Assembly: GCF_030253575.1 (NCBI RefSeq) | Contig: NC_080559.1 | Coordinates: 34,157,501 to 34,221,500 of the forward strand | Reading direction: 5' to 3' | DNA length: 64,000 nt | Origin: Rhododendron vialii | Taxonomy: Eukaryota; Streptophyta; Magnoliopsida; Ericales; Ericaceae | Shown: positions 11,585-24,700 of the stretch, in pieces | How positions within the stretch are numbered: position 1 is the first letter of the stretch | Layout of the letters: every line of letters starts with the position of its first letter | Notes under the pieces: generated by a model | The model's input: the letters and a program-made list of their open reading frames with translations, nothing else | The model's database searches: none | What the model was told of the DNA's origin: nothing | Position numbers and translations under genes: made by a program

Positions 11585-11621
<37 letters not shown>
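11585..11621. repeat. 37-base poly-G homopolymer
   Basis: An uninterrupted run of 37 G, followed by TGGG, in AT-rich flanks. Plant genomes have many poly-A/T runs but long poly-G is rare. It could form quadruplex DNA, or it could be a sequencing or assembly artefact such as dark-cycle base calls or gap patching. Confidence 0.9.
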
Positions 11622-11622
<1 letters not shown>

Positions 11623-12195
11623 GGGTTGTTCTTCTCCATTTTCTTATAGACAAAGGGGCTGTCTAGGATTCTTTTTCTCCACATTTTCCTCGAATGTCTA
11701 AGTCTTCATTCGAATTTGATTTTAGACGCCATAATTCCCTCCAAGAACGGTTGTAACTGCCTTCGAACTGTTGTTGACTTGGTCTATTCAGAGAACTCTT
11801 CTTCTTCCCGCGTTTGTTGCCATAGATCGTTGTTAAACACATAGATAATGGGCTCCTGTTTAAGCGCAACAAGAGTTAGTGCTTCAAAATGGGTTACCCA
11901 AATAATTACAAGTAAACATAACTGATTTTCCTTATAAAATGAGTCCCTAATGGCACCGTTCGATGGTTTAAGGAGTTAATCAACATTTATGCTTAATAAT
12001 CCTCTTAATATCTGTCACTTCATGACCAAACGTGGTCGTTTAAAAGATCTCAATGAGATTTATCAAATAAGATCCATATTGTTAGAAAAATTATTTGCGT
12101 AAGCACATAATTTTTGAGTTTAAAATTACTTTTTTAAAAAATATGTATTTATTTTTGAATTTGGAATGGGAAAGTCCTTTTAATGTATCCTTGGA

Positions 12196-12435
12196 TACTC
12201 CTTCCGTCCGGATTTAATAGTCCTTTTTGGGAGTTCGGGTCATTTTTCAATCGATTATATCTTGTAATTTATAATATTTTATGTAATTTTGAAAATATTA
12301 TCTTCTATAACTAATTGAGATTTATCAAACAAGATTCATATTGGATATAAAATTCATTACTAATTAAAAGATATAACTTATTTTTTATCCTGTTAGAATT
12401 GAATGAAAAATTATTAAATTCGAACGGAGAGAATA
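12196..12435. mobile_element. Stowaway-like MITE
   Basis: TA dinucleotides border an element with left end CTCCTTCCGTCCGGATTTAA and a right end that is the approximate complement (TTAAATTCGAACGGAGAGAA). The CTCC-TCCGT terminus and TA duplication are the signature of Tc1/mariner-derived Stowaway MITEs. Confidence 0.7.
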
Positions 12436-14116
12436 CTATTTAGGTCCGAGTTGGGGTCCCAAGTTAGCATTCCCAATCCCGAGGTCCCCTCCCCCATATT
12501 GATGGATCTTGTCAACAGTAGTTAATTTTCAAACAAACCCCCGGCCCACAAGTACTAGGTCAATTGTGGTTACTGGTCACCGTCAATTTGCCCGAGTTTG
12601 GTTCGCATTCCCAGTGAAAGCTCGTTTGAGATCAAATTTTGTCTCAAAACAAAAAATTTTGAAGATTTTATTGAACGTCAATAGTTATCAGGCATCCATC
12701 AACTGCTCTACAAACTGAACAATTCAAATCACAAGGATAAGATATCGGTGGAGCTCACCGAAGCACACTTTGGGAACTCCTTATCTGTTAAGTTATCATG
12801 GCAAACTTGAATACGGCACTCAGGGGCGAAGCCAACATGTGACAAGGGGGTCACGTGCCCCCTAGTATAGGGCTTACTGTTTACTTTGTTTTTACGTCTT
12901 TTTCAACCAAATTAAAGGACCACTTAAAGAATTAAATGCTTGTTTCAGAGGGGCAAATAGAAAATTGCTAGTATTTTTGTGCTTATGTTTTGAATCTTTT
13001 GAATTCATTAAGTTACTGTTTCTCGAAGTGACGAGGCATGTAATTTGCAATTCATAGACTCATAAGTGTTTTTATTACTGCCTTTGCTGTTCTAAAATTA
13101 GTCTGATTATCAACTTTCTATCTGCTGCTAACACAAGATTAATTTCTAATCGCAGAGCTTTATAATAATTCTATAAAAAAAAATTGCAAATAATTTCCTT
13201 CGGATTGAGCTGATATCCTATTTCCCTCCGAAAGAGTGATAAGTCGAGTGAATCTCCGGGCACGTTTTCTGGGCCCAGCCCATTAAGTCTTGGGCCAAGT
13301 TCAACTATGTTCGGCCCGTTAGCGAGAATCTAGACGTATTTTGGATCCTAAATAGGCCCAGTCACGAGAGCAAGTCTGTGCGGGCCTGGCTTGTCCATAG
13401 TGGACTCAGCCCTTTGAAATGCCCTAGCTTAAGTTGAACGGATCCCGAAACGGATGCAGAATTTCAAGGTTGGGTGGGCGAAGATAGCGTCATCAACAAC
13501 TATAGTTGCGTTCAATTGCATGCATCCCGAAAATGAAAATAGTACAAAAGGTATATGTTGAAACTTTGGTGTGTTTGTAAAAACACATTGTGTCAATCCA
13601 ACAGTATAAGTATTGTTAAACATTTCTTCTTCTTTTTTCCTTTTCTAAAACTCTTGGTTGAGAGGATGTTGGATTGTTCAAAACAATATTGGGCGGGCGA
13701 GCCTATGTAATTTTATAATTTTTGAGAAAACTATTACTAATTTTGATAAAAGTTTGAAACGTGGATGGAGCGGTTGCCCGGATTCATCCGCCACTTGATC
13801 CGTCCGTCCATGAGCTGAACTTTTTAAACTTTTACCGGGATACAGTTTTTTGCCATTTTATGAACAAAAACATTTGTTTTTCCCTCGTAAAACGGTCCGG
13901 TCCAGTCCATTCAATAATAATTCTAATTTCATGAAAGGGACTAATTTTCGTCATATTATCTGTCTAGCCATGCATCTTTGCTTTTGGACTGTGAGCCATA
14001 CTTCAGAAAATTTCCTAAGTCAGTCCGTCACATGTAAAGGCCTAGCTAGCCCAAAGTAGAATTGAATTTTGTTCTGGGACTTCAAAGACGAAACGTTGAT
14101 GATCCCAAAACCGGAG

Positions 14117-14118
<2 letters not shown>

Positions 14119-14166
<48 letters not shown>
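14119..14166. repeat. CT microsatellite
   Basis: About 24 perfect CT units in a gene-free stretch. Unlike the other long CT/GA tracts in the window, no gene was found beside it. Confidence 0.9.
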
Positions 14167-14167
<1 letters not shown>

Positions 14168-14795
14168 ACCAAATGTTTGGCTCAGCTGTAATTGAAGGTG
14201 ACAAACTTAGAACAATGCCAAGGCTAGAATGATGAAGAATTGCATGCCAATCGCAATGCTAAAATGAAAACAATGGAGAACTGGATCTAGCTAGTTGCTC
14301 TGCAAAATGCAAATGGTAATGTCAACTCAAATGCTTAAATGTTAGAGCAATGCAAATGATAGTAGTGTAATTCTTTTGCAATAACTCTCATATCTAGTGG
14401 CTAATAAGAGTTCAATTAAAGCTATGTCAAAATCCCCTACGAGTACTCTATGACTGACACAATACAAAATTAAATAGAACGTAAGTGGGAGTATTCTAAC
14501 AACAGATCAAATGCTTTTTAAGCTCCTAGCTAGTTGTCGGGTGACTATCACTCGTCAACTTCTTAGGGTTAACGCAAATGAGAAAATTACCATCCATTGC
14601 CAACGATTTTCAAAAAAACATTTATGCAAATCGTACTATGCATGGGCATTGTGCTAACACGGAGAAGATTACACATAAATTAGAGGTGATCGATCAGCAA
14701 ATCTTGCTAAATGCTAATTACAATTTACACATAATGTCCTTGAATACAAATTGGAGATTTGGTGGGGTATGAATGATTGGAATAGTGGGTATGAT

Positions 14796-14990
14796 AAATT
14801 TTTGGGTGCCGATCGGGTATCAGCCGTTCAAATGTGTTTTGGACGACCCAGTTTTATTCCCTCTATTTTCCTTCATCCGACCACTCTCTCTCTCCTCTTT
14901 TTCTCTCTTTAAAATTCAGTCCGTCCAAAACATGTTTGGACGGGACTGGAATCGCCAATGGAGTATCACATGTATGGTACCTAAAAAGTT
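14796..14990. mobile_element. Small element with TTTTTGGGTGCCGATCGGG end
   Basis: The left end AATTTTTGGGTGCCGATCGG matches, with changes, about 6793 and 31370 and, inverted, about 31597. The right part carries ATGGTACC near 14975. It is probably one copy of a short inverted-repeat element; borders are approximate and no target duplication was resolved. Confidence 0.45.
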
Positions 14991-17900
14991 CTCAGTGGGT
15001 ATATCCCTTTAACTTTATGCAGAGAAGATTCATGTGGTTTTCACACAATCGGGCAAAAAAGTGGAGATATATCATTGTGGAAATAATGATGAGAAAAAGC
15101 AGAAGGAATCATGCAATCTAAAAAGAAAACAAAGTAAAATATGCCAGCTTAAAAGTACCTGCTACAGTACAGTATTACTATAGTAGTAATGCTTTTTGGT
15201 GCGCTCGTGGTCCTAATGTTACGTCTTGTCTTTTTTACTATTGGAACCGGAGACTCGGGCGTGAAACACGCAAGAGCGAGGCGAGGTTTGGAACCCTACA
15301 GACGATTTGGATCCCGCACTACATTTCTTTTGCACTCCATGCGCTACATGATCCGCAAATCCTTTAATCTAATAACGCAGGCGCATTCACTGTTATATTG
15401 ATTGATTGGTAAAATCAAAATTTCACAGATTTTTTGGTAAAATTTCACTGTTATTTGTTGTTGCAAAAAAAGCCATATTGACTATTTCACAACAGCTTTT
15501 GCTAAATTTGCGGCATGACACAAATATGAGATGAGTTTATTCTAATAATTTTTTTTAGGAACACGTTAGAAATGCATTGATGGATATGATAATTACAACC
15601 TACCGTGTTCAACTAGTACAATTGTTACAAAGACCTATTACACACATGGAGACAGATAACACATCCAACCAAATGAAGAATTCAAGTCCAGTGATAAATT
15701 GATCAGACGGTCAGGTGTCGGAGCCGCGTATGCTATTTGCCGATGTTCAGACTGTTAGAATAATTTGCATTTGAAATCGGTATATACTACTCCATAAAGT
15801 AACATTGTTCTTTTTGAGCTTCAGACAAAGCAAATAAGTGGACTTGCTCATACAAGTTACAAGCCATATATGTTGCCATAGCTCCATGTTTATTCATTTC
15901 TTTTTTCCATTCCCAGAAGGAAGTAAGAATATCCAATACTAGTTCAAAACATGTAAATAGATGAAAAATGATTATACAGTACTAAAGCTTCTTTTCTTTT
16001 CTTTTCTTTTTTTGTTAATTTGGAAATGAAAAGAAAAGAGAGAAGAGAAGAAACAAAGGAAAAGAAATCGAATTTAGATAGGCTAAATATATAAACGAAC
16101 CAAGTTGTGCGAGTTGGGGTTCATGTAACTCAAGTTTGATACCATATCTTTCAGAAAGTTAAATTTCCAAATCGAACTATATATGCTCATTTGGCTCTTT
16201 TATTAAACCCAATTTTAGAGCAGCTAGCTAGCATTGAGCTTCTGTCTGTTAAAAAAGAAAGAAAAACCCAGGAAGGAAGGAATTATCAGTCCATGATCCA
16301 TATATCCCCAAATAATGGAAGGAATGAATTGTAGTACTTCCAAACAAACAAACAAACTTGTCATTTTGTCACTCACTCACATTATAATCGATAAAGCAAC
16401 GTACAAAAAAAAGAAAGATATTGGTTTCTTGTCAGGAGGCAGGGGGAAGGACAGGACATAGGATATTGGAGGGATAAACTTTTCAAGGTGATAATGGATT
16501 CAGAAAGAAAGAAAGCATACCAAACTGTGGAACAAAGATCAAAAATAATGCATTGCATGCATAAAACTTGTCATCTAGCGTTCTGATTTTTGTTTTTGGG
16601 ATCTGATTGGAATAAGATACCCCACCCATCCCATTTTATTCGTACGTATTTTAACTCTTTTTTTTTTATTTTTTATTGAGGCTCATTTTTTTTTTTTTAA
16701 ATTCGAGATGTTTTAAAAAGACTATTCACTTTGACAAATCAAAGGATAAACTAGAGGTCGTATGTGTTTGAAAGTATCTTTAATCTCCGTCTATTTTTAA
16801 GAGTTCAGTATTTTATTTTAGTACATCTCTTAATAAGTATTTATTTTATAAAATTAATGGGCAAAAATTGATGAAAGTATAATGATGACTTTTTATGGTT
16901 TACTGATGCACTGCCAGCTCAGCCTTGGGCCTGCCCCTACACACACGGCAGCCCATGAGTGGAACCATGAGATCACGTCGCAATTACACTAAATACTTTC
17001 TCGGGGTTTTTATGCCGCCCCACAAACGATGCCCGCAAGAGTAAAATTTGTTGGAAACAATGACGGAGAGTATGGAACCGTTTACCTCACAATCTGTTAA
17101 ACAAAATACAAAATACCAAAATTCGGATTAGCTGCTTTTGGAATAAGTCGCGGACTAGGTCACTTTCTTTAAAACGTTTTGCGGCTCCGCCCTCTTTGTA
17201 CAAACAGTGATAACCACGCCGCCTCCGGATTAAAAGAATCCAGAATACAGCCAATGTCTTGATCTTCTTGATCTGAGAATATACTGTATAGAAAATGATT
17301 TTTTGGGTGTGCGTAAAAAGAGTGGAGAAAACTCCTTTTATAGGTGAGAACAGAAGTGATCTTTAAGAAGAACATAATCAACAAAAATTGATTGTAATCT
17401 GATTATAAACACGTTTTTAATATGCAACGGTAAAGATAAATAATGAATTTCCGTTTGAAAAAAAAAGGAGAAGGGGTAAAGATAAATAAGGTAGGCAGTA
17501 TAAAAGAAGAATATTTTCCTCAGTTTGGACTGTCCAACGACGTAAAGCTCATTATCGTATGTGTGCACACGTAGTTAACTGGTTAACGAATCAGGTTTCT
17601 CGAATTGCTTTAGGCGATCGCCCATTTTTCCGAGCACGCGAGACATCTCTTTGGGTCTAGCCACATTCAATAGCCCACTAAAGAGTCTAGCTTTTGAAAA
17701 ACCTTGAAAAATACACACTCCCAACAGAATTGTTCAAAGAATTTCTGAAGTACCCATTAAAAAAAAAATTTGATGCCACTAGTAGTGTACGCCCCGTTCA
17801 AGTTTCTTTTTAAACCTTCTTTTTTTAAAAAAAAGTAATTTTGAGCTCAAATATATTGAAAATGAAAAATAATTTTTCGATTTTCTTTTTGCACCGTTTA

Positions 17901-18959
17901 AAAAATCTTAATGAAATCTATCAAACAAGATCCATATTGGTAAAAAAATTATTTACGTAAACACATGATTTTTGAGTTTGAAATTACCTTCATTTTCAAA
18001 AAGTACTTTTTGAAAGAAAGTGAAACGAAGCCTACTTGTGTCAGCTAGTGTGGTGAGATCACAATGCCAAGTGGGCATGTTCAGGGGAAGAAAAAGCATT
18101 TGGAAAACTGCTGTTATGGATTTTATTCAAATGTTTATGAGCAGTCAATGTCAACTTGATCGCTGCTCATCTTATGCGTACCCAAAAATTTGGAAGAAAA
18201 ATAGAAAAAGATACTCACGAGCTGAAAAAGAAGAATAGACCAAAACTGTTACGCCAATTACTGTACTTACAAAGGGAAGAAAACAAAGGACCCCCATTTG
18301 ATTGTTTGCCAACTTGCCATGTGATTTTGCTGGATGTGGCAGGGACTCAGTATTTTCACTTCGATACCTCCTGTTGAGATGTCAACAAAATTTGTTAAAA
18401 CTTTCGTTCGAATGCGCTAACTTAAAATCACATCGATTGCTTCCCGTAATTGTTAGTACTACTAATAGTATACTAAGATTGGGTGATTTAGAGAACAGAA
18501 AAGGAATTCTAGCTCTTCCCCATAATCACCTGTTTGAATAGTTGGGGGAAAAATTAAGGGAAAAACTATTGCAGAATGCATGCTCTATACAAACCTAAGC
18601 CTTGAGATTGAAGTAAAAACTTTTGGCTTCCACATGTCAATCCTTGTTTGTCAATTGCTTTGTTTAACAGAGCTAATCTTAGGATACGATTGGTTCTTAA
18701 TCCCATTGGACTAATCCTGAATGGGAACTCTTTTGGGGAAAAAGCAAAGAAGGGCCTCAGAAACGCTTAGGGGAATGCCCCAAGATTAGTTGAGGTATAA
18801 ATAAAAAAAAGCATATGTATATTACGATGGATAAAGTGGCGGAAACTTCCCAACCTAAAGGGTAAATGGGTAATGGTTTTCGAGTAGGGGTCACTTGGGC
18901 TACATCAAACTCATCTTTTTTGTCTTAGGTTTCCTTGACTCAAATATAAAAAATGATAT

Positions 18960-19093
18960 AACCACAAACACTTGCACAAACTCTCTCACAATGTGTGTGG
19001 GACCACACACAATGTAGGTGTGAAGTGTGTGTGGGGCCCCACACACATTGTGAGAGAGTTTATGCAATTGTGTGCGTGCAAGTGTTTGTGGTT
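18960..19093. repeat. Inverted-repeat hairpin upstream of the MYB gene
   Basis: AACCACAAACACTTGCAC at 18960-18977 is the exact complement of 19076-19093. Inside, AAACTCTCTCACAATGTGTG also pairs with CACACATTGTGAGAGAGTTT. The result is a hairpin of about 134 bp with one short asymmetric bulge, ending 450 bp before the MYB start codon. It is probably a MITE; no target duplication was identified. Confidence 0.8.
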
Positions 19094-19236
19094 CTAGCAC
19101 TATTGGTCAAGATTAGTACTACAATCCTTGTACTAATACATAAAAATCTCGTTAATTAGCCCATAATATTCCTACTTTTAAGTTGCAACTAGAAAGAGCT
19201 ATGATTACATGCAAAAGGACTAGAGCTATGATTACA

Positions 19237-19240
<4 letters not shown>

Positions 19241-19267
<27 letters not shown>
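19241..19267. repeat. CT microsatellite in the MYB promoter region
   Basis: About 13 CT units, roughly 170 bp upstream of the MYB TATA box. Confidence 0.85.
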
Positions 19268-19269
<2 letters not shown>

Positions 19270-19436
19270 GACTTTCAAAAGGCAGTGTCAAGTGGAAAGC
19301 GTAAATGAAACAAAACAGGGCCCTCGCGTCAATCCTTCAGCGTAGACCACTACTTATGGACTTATGGTGTTTTAATTCATGCACGTGTGCGTCCAACTTA
19401 GCTAAGTAATCACCATCCACACCACACTACTTTTCC

Positions 19437-19444
19437 TATATATA
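19437..19444 (+). promoter_or_regulatory. TATA box of the MYB gene
   Basis: TATATATA in the context CCTATATATACAC. A start of transcription about 30 bp downstream would fall near 19470, right at the edge of the GA tract. A CACGTG core lies at 19382-19387. Both are visible motifs; their use is inferred from spacing to the start codon. Confidence 0.7.
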
Positions 19445-19470
19445 CACTCTGAATTAACTTTCACTTTGGC

Positions 19471-19473
<3 letters not shown>

Positions 19474-19542
<69 letters not shown>
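19474..19542 (+). repeat. GA microsatellite abutting the MYB start codon
   Basis: About 34 GA units end exactly at the ATG at 19543. With the TATA box at 19437, nearly the entire 5' UTR would be GA repeat. GA tracts are bound by plant BBR/BPC factors, and unit-number changes would alter the leader length directly. Confidence 0.9.
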
Positions 19543-19547
<5 letters not shown>

Positions 19548-19732
19548 CATGAAGGGAGTGAATCCCCAGCTTAAGAAAGGTTTGTGGAAACCAGAAGAGG
19601 ATAGGATACTGAAAAACTACGTAGAGGCTAATGGTGAAGGTAACTGGGCTTCTGTTTCACAAAAGTCAGGTAAAGCTCTAACCCACGCCCCCGTAATACA
19701 CTAGGTCTTCTCATAATGTACCATTATGCTAC

Positions 19733-19779
<47 letters not shown>

Positions 19780-20662
19780 GTTTGATGAGAGGTGGTAAGA
19801 GCTGCAGATTGAGATGGAAAAATTATCTCAGACCCAACATCAAGCGCGGAGGAATGTCTGACGAGGAGAAAGACCTGATCATCAGATTGCATAAACTTCT
19901 TGGCAACCGGTGAGTCTGACTTCTATTACTACCACTACTTAAACCAATGAGAGTTCTGCTTAAACTAAAAGATTTCACCAAGCATGCACTAGCAACTGAG
20001 GAACACGGAATAAAACAGTCTCCCCGAAAATTCTAACTGAACTCTACCTACCTACCACCACCACACGGCGGCCACACCATCCTACCACTATCACCACCAC
20101 CTTTTATGATTGCAACTGAACATGAGCAACCGTTTCACTGTCAGTTTCAGAAAAAAAATTCCCCAAGAAAAATGTGTTTCTGCTGAAACAAAATGGAGGA
20201 TAATTTGATAAGCTTTTCTTTTTCTCTAGCTGGTCACTGATTGCCGGTCGACTCCCCGGCAGAACGGACAATGAAGTAAAGAACTACTGGAATACCCATC
20301 TGAACAAGAGAAGCTCTCAAGGCAGAACAACCACCATTAGTCCCAAGAACAAGAACAAACTCTGCAAATTACCCAACCCTCAACCCATTTGCAGCAGAAG
20401 TTCAGAAACCAACAATGAAGTATCACATGCAGGAAAAGAAGAGGAGCTTACAGTCACGAGTCTGTGGATGCAAGATATGAAAAGCTTCAACTTTGATGCA
20501 GAACCTCCATTTTTGCCGGCTAATAATGCATCATTCTTCTACGATGACGAGCCTTTCATGCCCATCTTCGATTCTTTAGCTCTGTCTGAAGCATTTTATA
20601 AGATAGATGAAGAAGAGAACTACCAGCAGGAGGTATCTGGACATGCAACTGTCCTTTGGTGA
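19543..20662 (+). CDS. MYB82-like: R2R3-MYB transcription factor, MYB82/GL1-like
   Basis: Nuclear DNA-binding regulator. Three exons: 19543-19669, 19780-19909 and 20230-20662 (690 nt, 229 aa), with the two intron positions and phases (1 and 2) usual for R2R3-MYB genes. R2 has W15, W35 and W55 at the standard spacing; R3 has its first Trp replaced by M68, then W87 and W106. The bHLH-binding signature DLxxRxxxLxxxxxxLxxxR is complete at residues 74-93, so it should join MYB-bHLH-WD40 complexes. [23 protein letters not shown] and the R3 sequence resemble Arabidopsis MYB82 and the trichome/root-hair subgroup. The acidic C-terminus has a [14 protein letters not shown] segment. Intron 1 is only 110 bp and holds a CT microsatellite as its polypyrimidine tract. 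The gene is convergent with the RabGAP gene. Confidence 0.92.
19734..19777 (+). repeat. CT microsatellite forming the polypyrimidine tract of MYB intron 1
   Basis: About 21 CT units run straight into the acceptor CAG at 19777-19779. The tract makes up more than a third of the 110-bp intron. Confidence 0.9.
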
Positions 20663-21717
20663 GAAGTGATGCCTACCTTTTCATCACGGAAAATGATATG
20701 CAGATAGAATTTCTATAGCATCTCTGAAATTATGAACAACAGTGGCGAATGTTTTGTTTAGAAATAAAGGACCAGAAAAGGCTACGGTCATTCTGTATAA
20801 GTAGTCTGTAAAAAATTCGAAGCATAGTATTAGAGTGTGTGTTACCTCGTGTCGTAGGCCTGGCTGGAACGTTTCTCTCTGTGTGTGCTAATTCTGCTAC
20901 TGTTGTGGAACCAGGCTGTTGAAGAAATATTTGGAAAGAAAAAATATATAAGTGATTAAAATAAAGTTCACTTGAGTTATCGCCTTTACATATAGTTCCC
21001 CACCCTACAAAAAGCAAAAGTGATCAAATAGTGGAAGTAACAGAAATAGGGAACTGCAATCTGTCACAATTTTTTTTGGCAGAAGTATATAATGTACATC
21101 CAAGCAGAAAAGGCTGAGCTGGGTGTTAACTGTTACATGCGTAGCAGCTAATGTCCTTCACCACAAGAGCTAGTGAAAGTTCTCTAGTATCAGAGGCATC
21201 AGTATCTATACCCACCATGCATCCGAACACCGTGTCAAACGAAATCCCTCCATTTTGTTTCCAGCACTATTTGAACTGCACTGCAATATTTTGTGACATC
21301 ATCTGTATCCGAGGCCAAGATTGGATTTTGGAGTAGTCGAGGGTTATGCCGGGGAAAGGAAAAGCAAAAGCAAAAGCAAAGGGAAAAGGGTGAAAAAATA
21401 GCTTCACAACTCCCTTTCCCTTTCTCTTGAGAAAACTTCCCATCAAACAAAGATCCTTTTCTGCAAGTGACCTTACAGAAAAAGATGGGAGAATGCATCC
21501 AAAGCACATCAAGTAACAACTCACGTAACCATCACTAGTTGCAACAAGTATTTGACTGGCATTTAATAGAACACATCCTTCATTGGAAAATATGCCAATC
21601 AAGCTAACAACATATTAAGAAATATTATACTACAGGAAGTGCTAACCACATCTTCCATAACTTTTGTGAATGTTGGGAATATAAAACAAAGATTGCTCCC
21701 AGATACAAGAACCGTGT
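20663..21717. other. Convergent 3' flank between MYB and RabGAP genes
   Basis: About 1.05 kb holding the 3' ends of both genes. I see no gene and no strong repeat. Exact polyadenylation sites cannot be set from sequence. Confidence 0.6.
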
Positions 21718-24700
21718 TTACAAAACATCATCATCTTGTAGAGGGTATAATGAGCCCTCCCCAATGGGCAAAGAAGGTGGAGTTCCAGGAGGAATGCAAG
21801 CTGCACCATTCTCTCCAGCACATACGCATAAAGCCTCTGCATCCCTAAGGGTAGCATCAAGGTCTATTTGACCACTCAGCTCATTTATAAACTTCAAGAG
21901 CGTGTCAAAATCCATCTGCTCCCCCATTATCTTGCGACGGTACCTCTTAAGGATTGCAACACAGAAGTACAGGTGCAGGTGCTCTGACATGTAATGAGTC
22001 CACATCACTTCCCACAACCGCATTGTTCTTTCAAATTCAAATTCCCTGATAAACACAAAAGCCACATCAGATAAGCCCTGTAGAAACTAGAAGCAACCTC
22101 TTCTTTTGTAGCTTATGTTGAAAAATCATATAAAAAAAAAATTTCAGATCAGGTTTCCACAAAAGCGTCCTCCCGTTTTCCTTCTGTCATTTTTGTCTTC
22201 TATATGACTTCTTGGAAGAAAATAGCACTAAGAGACAATCAAATACTCGAGTATTTTTCTGTAGACATGATTTCCAGATGAGCCAAGACAATAATCGCAA
22301 CATGGTCTTCAATTACTACAAGGAAATATAGATTTAAGCACTTGAACGAACACAACAAAATGTTACCAGGTCACTTACCTTTTAAATTGTATAAGAACCC
22401 ATCGGAAACAAAAGAAATAATTCAAGCAGTCATTCTGCTTGAAGTAATTATGTAACGGGATGTCTAACAACTCCACCAGCTGCCATAGAAACAGTAAAAT
22501 GCATTAGAACAATTATCCATTGCAAGGGATCTTCTTGCACAAAATAGTAATTTTTTTGCAAAGAAGAAAAAAAGAACTGACCATTGGTGCAAAGGCACAA
22601 AGGTTTGACTGACATATCAGTTAGACGTGTCAGCTCAGACGAGCAACGCATGCAAGAACACAAATGCACAGAGAGAGAGAGAGAGAGAGGTACAAACCTT
22701 TGATAAGGCAAAAAGTTGAGTGTGCATGCCATTTTGGTCGCGATTAAAATTAGGTCCAAGTCGTTCCATCAGTGCAACAAAACACCAAAATGATTCCGAC
22801 TCATTCTTCATAACATACAATATTGGGGATAGAAGATCACTCATGCCCTATAGACAACACGAAAAGAAAGATATTTTAACTAGCTCATAACTTAAGAAAA
22901 CGCACACACTACATCTATTTGCAGGCAACCATCTGCAATATGCAATGGGGGTAAGCAATATGACAATCTCTATCCAGCACATCTAGCAGCAATCCATGAC
23001 AATATTTGATGAAAACAAGAGCATACTACTACAGTATTAATGAGGGACATATCAAATGCCATGGAGATACCGAGTCACATCACTAAGGAACCAAGTAACT
23101 ATTATTTCTTCATAGTAGTACCATGACACAAATCTCTGCATCACCATAATAGATCATCCAGTAAAACTATGATCTCTCCTGAATGCGACTATGAGGATAG
23201 GTCCATAAAATAGGGTTTTGATTTTCCAACTCCCAAGAACTATAGAGAAACATAACAATAATTCCAAATCGATGGAAAAATAATGCTGTTTAAAAATTCA
23301 AGTTGTTTCCAAGCATTTTTTCACTTGGGATAAGACAAAAATGACAAGCACAAGGAAATTTTGATACTTCGCATAGGTGAAAACCTTTCTGCTGTTAATC
23401 ATCTAAAACCCATTACATCTGTCAATCAGGGACAATAATTACTGATAATGAGGAAGTACCTGACAGTAACCAAGGTCAAAGTTGTAAAAGGAGTATGTCA
23501 GCAATATATCTCGTAAAAGATTCACATTTGGATTATCGTCGCCATCGTAGAATGAGAGTGATCTATCCGTCCTTACCTTGAAAATAGGCATTGAGAACAG
23601 TTCAAAATTTAAGTACAAGCTACTTTCATGAAGTCATCTAAAGAAAATAATTCATGATTCCAGAAAAATTGAACTGATTCCAACGTACCACATCTTTCTC
23701 AACGAGGCCTCTCCTCTCCCTAAACTTTGTAAATCTTTTTGCCTGTTCCGAGGAGATACTCTGTAGAAGAAAATATAAACAAATCATTATATCTACTGAG
23801 AAAGTTTGTTAACAAAGACCACGAGGTAAATACATATATAAAAAAAAACCCTTCAGATACCATACTTCACGTATTAAGATGGAATATGTCAAAACAAGAC
23901 TTGCACCTTCCTAAGTGTTCATGTTCACAGCTTGCATTCACATAACAAGATATTTTCTAAAGCACTGTCAACTGGCAATACCAAGTACATATAGCCAATA
24001 AACCAATCAAATTTCTTACACAGAAGTCCAACAAATCTAGTAGCCTATGTCAATGTCAAGCTCATAGAAACAAGCAAAATCCTTCACATTCAGTTCCTAC
24101 GAATCCAGTAATCTTTGTTCACTGTAAATATGTCTTTTGACCACAAAATCAAGAAGTTCAACAAAATTTAAATAACAAGTAACTCCATCAATCAATATTA
24201 TTCTCTGAAGGTTTCAACCACCCTTCGGCTTCAACAGGCCTAACTAGCTCACTCACAAACCAATCCAGTCATCATACGTGGCAAGAACGAGGGCACAAGT
24301 ATTCAAGTCTACAACAGGTACACAATAATAGGTGCCCACAAGCACATAAAAGCACGCACACATGTATCAGGATCAGAAAATGAGAGGATGAGTAAATGTC
24401 AACACCATTAAGCTAAGATAAAATCCAAACCTGCCACTGGTTTTTTATGGTCTCATACTCTGTCTTCTTAACCGACACCAGGTACTCCCGCTCTGCATAT
24501 GTTGAATCAAATGCATGATATCCTAACAAGAACGGCCATACCTGTGATCATAAGAAAAGAAAAAAAAAAAAGACTTAAATACACCCGACAGGAAAACATA
24601 AAAGATCAGCAAGATGCTTTTTCCCATATCATACACAAACCTCATTCCGCAGCATGTAATCTACTCCCCCGTAGAATATTCTCTTTCTTAAAACTTCTGA

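Larger units (their letters stand above)
10359..18959. other. Large gene-free stretch
   Basis: No protein-coding gene or RNA gene recognised in 8.6 kb. The open frames here are short, lack domains and do not splice together. Visible content: the poly-G tract, a Stowaway MITE, a CT tract, a TTTTTGGGTGCC-ended repeat (14796-14990), and a repeat shared between about 12045-12160 and 17905-18010 (AAGATCCATATTG, ACACAT-ATTTTTGAGTTT). Confidence 0.6.
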
